Source: Anagrus nilaparvatae
Taxonomy: Eukaryota; Arthropoda; Insecta; Hymenoptera; Mymaridae
DNA length: 64,000 nt
Direction of reading: 5' to 3'
Assembly: GCA_022575985.1 (NCBI GenBank)
Contig: JAKSXM010000272.1
Coordinates: 4,774,001-4,838,000 of the forward strand
Shown here one piece after another: positions 60,006 through 64,000 of this stretch (position 1 is the first letter of the stretch; every line of letters begins with the position of its first letter). The translations under genes were made by a program, and so were the position numbers. The notes under the pieces were generated by a model, which was not told the DNA's origin, searched no databases, and was given only the letters and a program-made list of their open reading frames with translations.

Positions 60006-61839
60006 AATAACTAATTAAAATTACCAAAGTATTATTGAGTATGGAGTTAATTAAATATTGGTAGATGCGCTCTTCATGAAGAGCAAAAAGCTTTGTAAAA
60101 TATAAAATAATGGATTTAATGAAAAGGAATCTTAGTTCACAACCATACGAAAGCTTGAAAACTTCAGGTATTTGTAGTCAGATACTGGATTACATTAAAC
60201 TTAAACTGGATATAAGCCACTACAACAAGTTTGGATTGGAAAATTAAACAATATATATATATATATATTATAAGTTTAATTTTCTGGAATATTAAAAGAA
60301 GAATCGAGTTTTAGTGGGTAAAATAAGAGGATACAAAAAAAAACATTAGATTGTACGAAATTACGTCTTTGGAAGACTCTTTGAGACTACTTAACTGTTT
60401 CCATTTTTTAACCTGACAAACTTAAGGCACAATTCCATATTATATCAATGCATCAACATAACGTTGTTTTCAGGCTGCTATCAATTCGTCTTCAACAAAT
60501 TTGCCTGAATAGAGTTTTTTCATGTACATGAAAAATAAAGCGTTTTGAAAAAGCACAAAATTGGATTGAAGCAAAAGGCATCCATCAAAATTTCAGGAAT
60601 GATTTATTAGTGTTTGAAAAATATTCTCTGAAATTTTAAACCATTTTTGTTATAATGATGATTTATTTGATTAATTATTATTAACTTAAAATTAAATAAT
60701 AAACATTTTTCCGTGTTAAAATGAGGAAAATTGAAAAATTAAATAAAATTACTTTGAATTTTAACGCTAAAAAGCATAAGAAGTAATTCACGTATAAATA
60801 GGAGTTAATTTGTCTAAAAAAAATAGTTATTTTATTGCATATATTTTTTTAATATTATACTTATTGTGATTCATAAAGTACATAGTTTTGCCAAAAATTT
60901 TTATTTTTATCTTTTGTTTACCTATACGTATTTTCGAAATAAATTTTTTAGCGCGTATTTAAAAACAGTTTGGTTGAAATAATTATGTAATTCACGACAA
61001 AAAAATTATATTAAATTATATGAATCATCTTATAGTAAATATTTTCAACTTCATTTTCCAAATGCGAAAATTCTCAAAAATAAATTTTCTCTAATCATAC
61101 TGGATATAATACTACCCCTGAATTTAACCCACGAAGGATCAATCGTTCATAACTGGACTTTTGATTACCAAACTGTTAAAAAACCTTTTTTTTTATTTTA
61201 ACAAGTTCCCTATAGGAATAAAAATGATTGCTTTTTTCAATTTTAACAACAATTTTTCCGTACAACTGGGAATTTACAAAATCTGTTTACATAAGTTTCA
61301 TTTTTACAACTGAAGATCAATATTTATGGGTTATGATGAAGCTGAATGTGAATTTTGGTTTTAATTTTTTTTTATTTATAGTAATTTTTTAACCACAAAT
61401 ATACGTTAACTTATTAAGTCCGAAGCGGCTAATTACGTGTCGATTTGAAAATCGCATAAAAAAATGACTTAAACTTTAAAAATTAAATTAAAAATAATGA
61501 TTTCCTAAGTAAAAATAGTTTCGTTTTTCAAATTTCAGGTCAGATTTTCAATTCAGAAACCTGGAAAATCAGTATGGCCGGTCAAAGTTATTTTTACTAA
61601 TATTATTCAATGTGTCGATTTTTGCTTTTTTTGAAAAGAACCCCGCAAAAAAGGATAGGAAATGGCCGTTCGGTCAAATTGGCTAAATTTTGGACATGTT
61701 ATAGATTTCACCATTCTGAACAAAAGTCTCAATGGGCACAAAGCTCAAAAGTCCCAAATTCGGCTGCCACGGAGCTTGAAAACTCCAAAGCTCCATCATA
61801 ACAAAATTGCTTAAAAACCTTTTTTCCTTTATTTTTAAA
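60006..61839. other. AT-rich DNA, no gene seen
   Basis: A perfect 20-bp palindrome TTTTTCATGTACATGAAAAA lies at 60516-60535. The frame 61610-61801 (plus, RFLLFLKRTPQKRIGNG...) sits in slightly GC-richer DNA but has no recognisable motif. Confidence 0.4.
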
Positions 61840-61849
61840 GTTTATCTTT

Positions 61850-62165
61850 ATATTTTTGAGGTAGCTGATTTCGAATTTGATATCAGATTGACAAGATTCT
61901 TAATTGACAGCTGTCAATTAGCTGTCAAAACTCTAAAATATCATAGAAAACTTTATGGATTAGCCCAGATTTATATTTTTGAGATCGCTGATTTCAAATC
62001 TGGTGTCAAATTAACATTTTTGATAGTTGGCAGCTGTCAATTAACATTCATAAAACAAAAAAAAAATAGATTTTAAAAAGATCTTATGTTTCTAATGTCA
62101 CTTATTATGAATTTGTCATCGAATTGATCGATGTTAACATCTGATAGCTGTCAATTAGCTACCAT
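61850..62165 (+). repeat. Degenerate ~120-bp repeats with TTGACAGCTGTCAA palindromes
   Basis: 'TTTTTGAGGTAGCTGATTTC' at 61852 and 'TTTTTGAGATCGCTGATTTC' at 61976 begin similar units, each followed by a CTG or GCTG-containing palindrome (TTGACAGCTGTCAA, GGCAGCTGTCAATTA). A third 'GATAGCTGTCAATTAGCTA' lies at 62141. The frame at 61807-62076 crosses them and its own internal repeat comes from this. Confidence 0.75.
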
Positions 62166-62179
62166 ATGCTTATGTTTGT

Positions 62180-62208
62180 GCGTGTGTGTGTTTTGTGCGT
62201 GTGTGTAT
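62180..62208. repeat. Interrupted (TG)n microsatellite
   Basis: GTGCGTGTGTGTG and a second GTGCGTGTGTGT run separated by TTTT. Confidence 0.85.
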
Positions 62209-62454
62209 GTAACCGGTGAAATTTCACAACCATTATGGAATTAAAAAAGTAAAAATAATATCTTATTGACCAGAATTAGAGCTGGACCTAATTTTTTTTT
62301 CAAAAATTTTTTCATCAAAAAATTTCAAACTACTTTTTTTTTTAATTTAGATGTAATACCTCATTTATTTCCATGAAAGTACTAATATTTGAAAGTACGA
62401 TTTTTACTCGATATCTCAAATCTGATACTTAATGGTAGATAGGTAAAGTTAATC

Positions 62455-62830
62455 CTGGGCCAAGGGGTGGGGGTAATAGTGGTAGGGGTCCTGGGTCAGC
62501 GGGGTGGGAGTAATGTAGTAGTGGGGATCCCAGGGTATATGGCGGCATTTCATGCAATTGCAGGACTTCATATATGACGGCATTGCGTGCAATTGCAGGA
62601 CTTCATATATGGCGGCATTGCAATTGCATGAGGTCATATTTGGCGGCCATTTTGCATGTGTGCGTGAATAAAATATGGCTGCCGTGCATTTGCATGAGCC
62701 ATATTTGGCGGCCATTTTGCGTGCGTGAATTTAAAATGGCTGCCGTGTAATTGCATGAGCGTATTTTCAAGATGGCCACCATTTATATTTTTTATTTCAA
62801 AATGGACGCCATGTCATTATTTTCAATTGC
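62455..62830. repeat. GC-rich tandem array with many GCCAT (YY1/Pho-like) motifs
   Basis: Three nested arrays are visible. Two G-rich ~38-bp units lie at 62460-62540 ('GGGGTGGGGGTAATAG', 'GGGGTGGGAGTAATG'). Three ~33-bp units with GGCGGCATT and 'TGCAATTGCAGGACTTCATA' lie at 62538-62630. Two ~62-bp units with 'CATATTTGGCGGCCATTTTG' and 'ATGGCTGCCGTG' lie at 62635-62760. AAGATGGCCACCAT and AAAATGGACGCCAT follow. GCCAT or ATGGC occurs in most units. The minus frame at 62449-62715 is made by the repeat. The array lies about 0.4-0.8 kb upstream of the promoter-like block at 63075. Confidence 0.85.
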
Positions 62831-62891
62831 GTGCGTGCGTGTAAACATGTAGATAATCATGATAAAAGTATTTTCATATATAATAATAAAA

Positions 62892-62968
62892 TAGTATATG
62901 AGTGCATGTATCTATTATTCTTAATTTACTATATATACATATTAACAGATACATGCACTCATATACTA
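62892..62968. repeat. 22-bp perfect hairpin with a 33-nt loop
   Basis: TAGTATATGAGTGCATGTAT(CT) at 62892 is repeated in reverse, ending at 62968. The loop contains TTACTATATATACAT. Confidence 0.85.
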
Positions 62969-63074
62969 TAAATATATGTAATAAATTTTTTCCTTATATA
63001 TGAAACAAATGTGAAATTTGTCACTTGCGAGAAAAAAAAATAAGAATTTAACAACGCAATAAAAAAACCGTTTT

Positions 63075-63250
63075 ATGACGTCAATGGGAATTCCAGGGAT
63101 TTGGGATTCCCATTGACGTCATTCGTTGCTAGGCAACGCGTGGTGGGGGTTACTTTCACTTTTGAGTGGGGATGAAGTGTGCTGTGATTGGAGCGCTGTA
63201 AACTGAACAAGTGAATAAAAGAGCGGCTCTAAGCAGGGAAAAGTCATTCT
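63075..63250 (+). promoter_or_regulatory. Compact promoter-like block (2 CRE, RFX X-box, CCAAT, TATA, initiator)
   Basis: Two TGACGTCA octamers sit in the arms of an imperfect hairpin (63075-63122, 'ATGACGTCAATGGGAATTCC' and its near-complement). CGTTGCTAGGCAACG at 63124-63138 is a palindromic RFX/EF-C X-box. GATTGG at 63186-63191 is an inverted CCAAT box. AATAAAAG at 63214-63221 can act as a TATA box. TCATTCT with A at 63246 is a suitable initiator 32 bases downstream. The order and spacing are what an RNA polymerase II promoter should show, and a spliceable leader and an open frame follow. Binding is inferred from motif identity only. Confidence 0.65.
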
Positions 63251-63607
63251 AGTTTTGGAGTTGTTCCTTCCAACTCAATTCAAAACAAGTCTTCAGCTCT
63301 TGTTGTTCCTTCCAACTTGAGTTTTCTGAAGTGATTCGCTGCGTCGCCATTGTGCTGTTGTTATATTTGTTAATATTGTTATAATTTTTTATTGTTGTTA
63401 TTTTTATTTTTTTATTTGTTATAATTTTTATATTTTTTATAATTTTTATAACTTTAAATTGTTTATAAACATTAAAATTTTTTAATATTTTTAACATTTT
63501 GATACCGTAAGTGGATTCATACGTGAATGTAAGTAAGAAAAAAAAAATTTATTTTTAAATGTAAAGAGCTTATTAATTTTATACAATTTAATTATGTTTT
63601 ATTTTAG
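63246..63607 (+). other. 5' leader and first intron of the gene at 63609
   Basis: The proposed leader starts near 63246 and carries the direct repeat TGTTCCTTCCAACT (63262 and 63303), the first copy within a GAGTTG/CAACTC hairpin. Donors are CC|GTAAGT at 63507 or AAT|GTAAGT at 63539. The acceptor is TTTTATTTTAG ending at 63607. The downstream exon starts CATGG, so the start codon is the second base of the exon. The minus frame at 63249-63497 is a shadow. Confidence 0.55.
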
Positions 63608-63608
63608 C

Positions 63609-64000
63609 ATGGCATTATCTGTGGCAGGCATATGTCAACAAATTCAAAAGGAGGCTGATGCAAGCTTGGTAGTTTGTGAAGCATTTCCAGACTCCATTCC
63701 TGATCATCTTCAGCAAAATCTTTTGCATCTTGAAATGGTAGCTAAGTTGTTTACTGACCAAGCAAAAACAGGTCCAGAAAAACAGTCTTGCAGTTATACC
63801 TATGCTTATCTCATCAATGTTAAAGATACTTTAACTTCCTCTACGATCAAGACTGGACAAGGAGTTAGCAACCTCTCTGTGAAATGGATCCCATTGGAAA
63901 TTGCTTTTCAAAATAATATTCAAACTGGAATTATCAAAAATTTAAAGCATTTAGATATTAAATCGTTTTTGGAAGATGCTTTTAATGTTTTTAATGATGT
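63609..64000 (+). CDS. Unrecognised protein, N-terminal part (runs off the window)
   Basis: From ATG 63609 at least 130 codons are open to the end of the window. The reading starts MALSVAGICQQIQKEADASL, continues FPDSIPDHLQQNLLHLEMVA and TGPEKQSCSYTYAYLINVKD, then GVSNLSVKWIPLEIAFQNN and LKHLDIKSFLEDAFNVFND. Composition is balanced and codon use is much less AT-biased than the neighbours. The ATG context (AGCATGG) is favourable and it directly follows a good splice acceptor. The first 50 residues are helical and amphipathic in character, with no signal peptide or membrane segment. I do not recognise the family. It could be a cellular gene, the first gene of a large mobile element, or an endogenous viral gene. 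The compact promoter and neighbouring hairpin fit the last two but do not prove them. Confidence 0.72.
   Translation, partial: MALSVAGICQQIQKEADASLVVCEAFPDSIPDHLQQNLLHLEMVAKLFTDQAKTGPEKQSCSYTYAYLINVKDTLTSSTIKTGQGVSNLSVKWIPLEIAFQNNIQTGIIKNLKHLDIKSFLEDAFNVFND

Noticed and set aside
61610..62076. Two plus frames (63 and 89 codons)
   Set aside because: The second has an internal repeat (YIFEVADFEFDIRLT / YIFEIADFKSGVKLT) that reflects DNA repeats. The first has no motif or splice support.
62449..62715. 88-codon minus frame (repeating MxSCNC/AAI)
   Set aside because: Produced by the tandem array, not a protein gene.

Overview
The window is strongly AT-rich eukaryotic DNA, most likely from an insect. 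It has long introns with GT-AG splice sites, dense decayed transposons, a nuclear copy of mitochondrial cox1 that reads with TGA as Trp, and two exons of an insect-type FHOD formin. I cannot name the species. An AT-rich hymenopteran is my guess, with no decisive evidence. Most short open frames here are chance frames in AT-rich sequence.

The backbone is one cellular gene on the minus strand, Fhos (FHOD-type formin). Its first coding exon recognised with confidence is 48986-49150 and the next is 10093-10202. They join in phase 0 across a 38.8 kb intron, and together encode the conserved N-terminal GTPase-binding fold. The remaining exons (FH3, FH1, FH2) must lie left of base 1. A possible extra 5' exon is at 49694-49724. 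Nearly everything between 10203 and 48985 is intron filled with mobile elements.

The mobile-element layer, left to right: a 1.48 kb foldback with tRNA-like boxes (684-2165); a 0.9 kb foldback with internal tandem units (4014-4920); a transposase-like fragment (11197-11475); a cox1 NUMT (16092-16522); a 5'-truncated LINE with a 15-bp target duplication (16591-17151), inserted at the edge of another foldback with Helitron-like hairpins (17159-17742); a TA-flanked MITE (20509-20843); a TTAA-flanked element (27717-28393); a perfect 45-bp hairpin (34089-34202); a TTAA/CCC piggyBac-type foldback (38605-39506); a FLYWCH-MULE transposon with a 9-bp duplication (40982-42804); and a decayed LINE (43073-43876). 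Outside the Fhos coding region are a second LINE tail (54395-54680), an almost perfect 1.15 kb palindrome (55409-56556), a decayed integrase-type element with a Cys-rich tail (56599-57468) and a 52-bp hairpin (58169-58312). A minisatellite family with poly-G runs and an 'AACATGTTCCATG' motif recurs at several sites.

At the right edge (62449-64000) the composition changes. A GCCAT-rich tandem array is followed by a compact promoter-like block (two CREs in a hairpin, an RFX-type X-box, an inverted CCAAT box, a TATA-like box and an initiator), a 5' leader with a spliceable intron, and an unrecognised reading frame that runs off the window (ATG at 63609, plus strand). This is the best candidate for something undescribed. 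A coding-like terminal exon at 22615-22803 inside the Fhos intron is the second.
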